The notes under the pieces were generated by a model. The model saw nothing but the letters and a program-made list of their open reading frames with translations, ran no database searches and was not told where the DNA came from. 15,911 nt of DNA from the NCBI GenBank assembly GCA_002391275.1, contig DGSC01000012.1, positions 1 through 15,911 on the forward strand, in the 5' to 3' direction. Below, one piece after another: positions 15,581 to 15,911 of this stretch; positions within the stretch are counted from its first letter, which is position 1; each line of letters starts with the position of its first letter. This stretch comes from Prevotellaceae bacterium UBA4372 (GTDB lineage Bacteria > Bacteroidota > Bacteroidia > Bacteroidales > Bacteroidaceae). Position numbers and translations under genes: made by a program.

Positions 15581-15911
15581 ATGAAACGTACAAAAATAAT
15601 CGAACTCCTTGCCGCGCAGCCAGGCGGCGAGGTTTGCGCCAAAGGCTGGGTACGCTCCCACCGTGGCTCTAAGAACGTTCACTTTATCGCCTTGAACGAT
15701 GGCTCAACCATTAAGAACATACAGATTGTTGCCGACAGCGAGAAGTTCGACGAAGACACATTTAAGCTCATCACCACAGGCTCCTGCCTTAGCATCGAAG
15801 GTACGCTGGTCGAAAGCGTTGGCTCTGGACAGGCAGTAGAGATTCAAGCCTCTAAGATTGAAGTGCTCGGCACATGTGATGCCGAGTACCCCATGCAGAA
15901 GAAAGGCCAGA
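15581..15911 (+). CDS. asnS: Asparaginyl-tRNA synthetase, N-terminal part, cut by window edge
   Basis: AsnRS charges tRNA-Asn with asparagine and is a class II synthetase of the AspRS subgroup. The visible 110 residues start MKRTKIIELLAAQPGGEV. They cover the N-terminal OB-fold anticodon-binding domain, with the typical GWVRSHRGSKNVHFIALNDG (22-41) and SIEGTLVESVGSGQAVEI. The linker to the catalytic domain begins at YPMQKKGQ, where the window ends. The ATG at 15581 has an A/T-rich leader. No promoter consensus is seen in the 61 nt after the preceding gene, so it is probably the third gene of the purB operon. AspRS can be set aside because the N-terminal block matches the AsnRS pattern. Confidence 0.95.
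   Translation, partial: MKRTKIIELLAAQPGGEVCAKGWVRSHRGSKNVHFIALNDGSTIKNIQIVADSEKFDEDTFKLITTGSCLSIEGTLVESVGSGQAVEIQASKIEVLGTCDAEYPMQKKGQ

Overview
The window looks like a chromosomal stretch of a Bacteroidota organism, most likely a Bacteroidales member close to Prevotella. Three things point there. It carries a very long SprA/Sov-type type IX secretion translocon gene. Its promoters fit the Bacteroidota -7 box TAnnTTTG. Its genes have A/T-rich leaders without clear Shine-Dalgarno sequences. Genus is inferred from gene content and style only.

Layout: (1) 1-1746, minus strand: etfB and then etfA (cut by the window edge), the two subunits of an electron transfer flavoprotein. (2) 1747-1921: a divergent promoter region. 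(3) 1922-3571, plus strand: a secreted protein with two SGNH/CE12 esterase domains in tandem, probably a pectin (rhamnogalacturonan) deacetylase. (4) 3572-3836: an intergenic region with a perfect 34-bp palindrome. (5) 3837-12442: ruvA (Holliday-junction binding) followed 23 nt later by sprA, the giant outer-membrane channel of the type IX secretion system. (6) 12443-12796: a 354-bp intergenic region with a probable purB promoter. (7) 12797-15911: purB, an RsuA/RluB-type pseudouridine synthase with a long Gly-Tyr-Gln-Arg repeat tail, and the start of asnS. These last three are closely spaced and probably form one housekeeping operon.

Most genes are ordinary core genes. The most unusual structure is at the ruvA/sprA junction. 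Two arrays of a 7-bp repeat (GAAAAGT-like on the left, its reverse complement on the right) form an inverted repeat of 34 positions with only two mismatches. The left arm contains the sprA GTG start codon. The right arm encodes the hydrophobic core of the SprA signal peptide. This could be a translation-controlling hairpin, an RNase III site or a slippage-prone phase-variation locus for the whole secretion system.

Other points worth checking are the 34-bp palindrome, the lysine-rich coiled-coil insertion in SprA, the repeat tail on the pseudouridine synthase, the doubled CE12 domains, and ETF subunits whose motifs resemble the electron-bifurcating class. No tRNA, rRNA, CRISPR array, insertion sequence or phage gene is visible.
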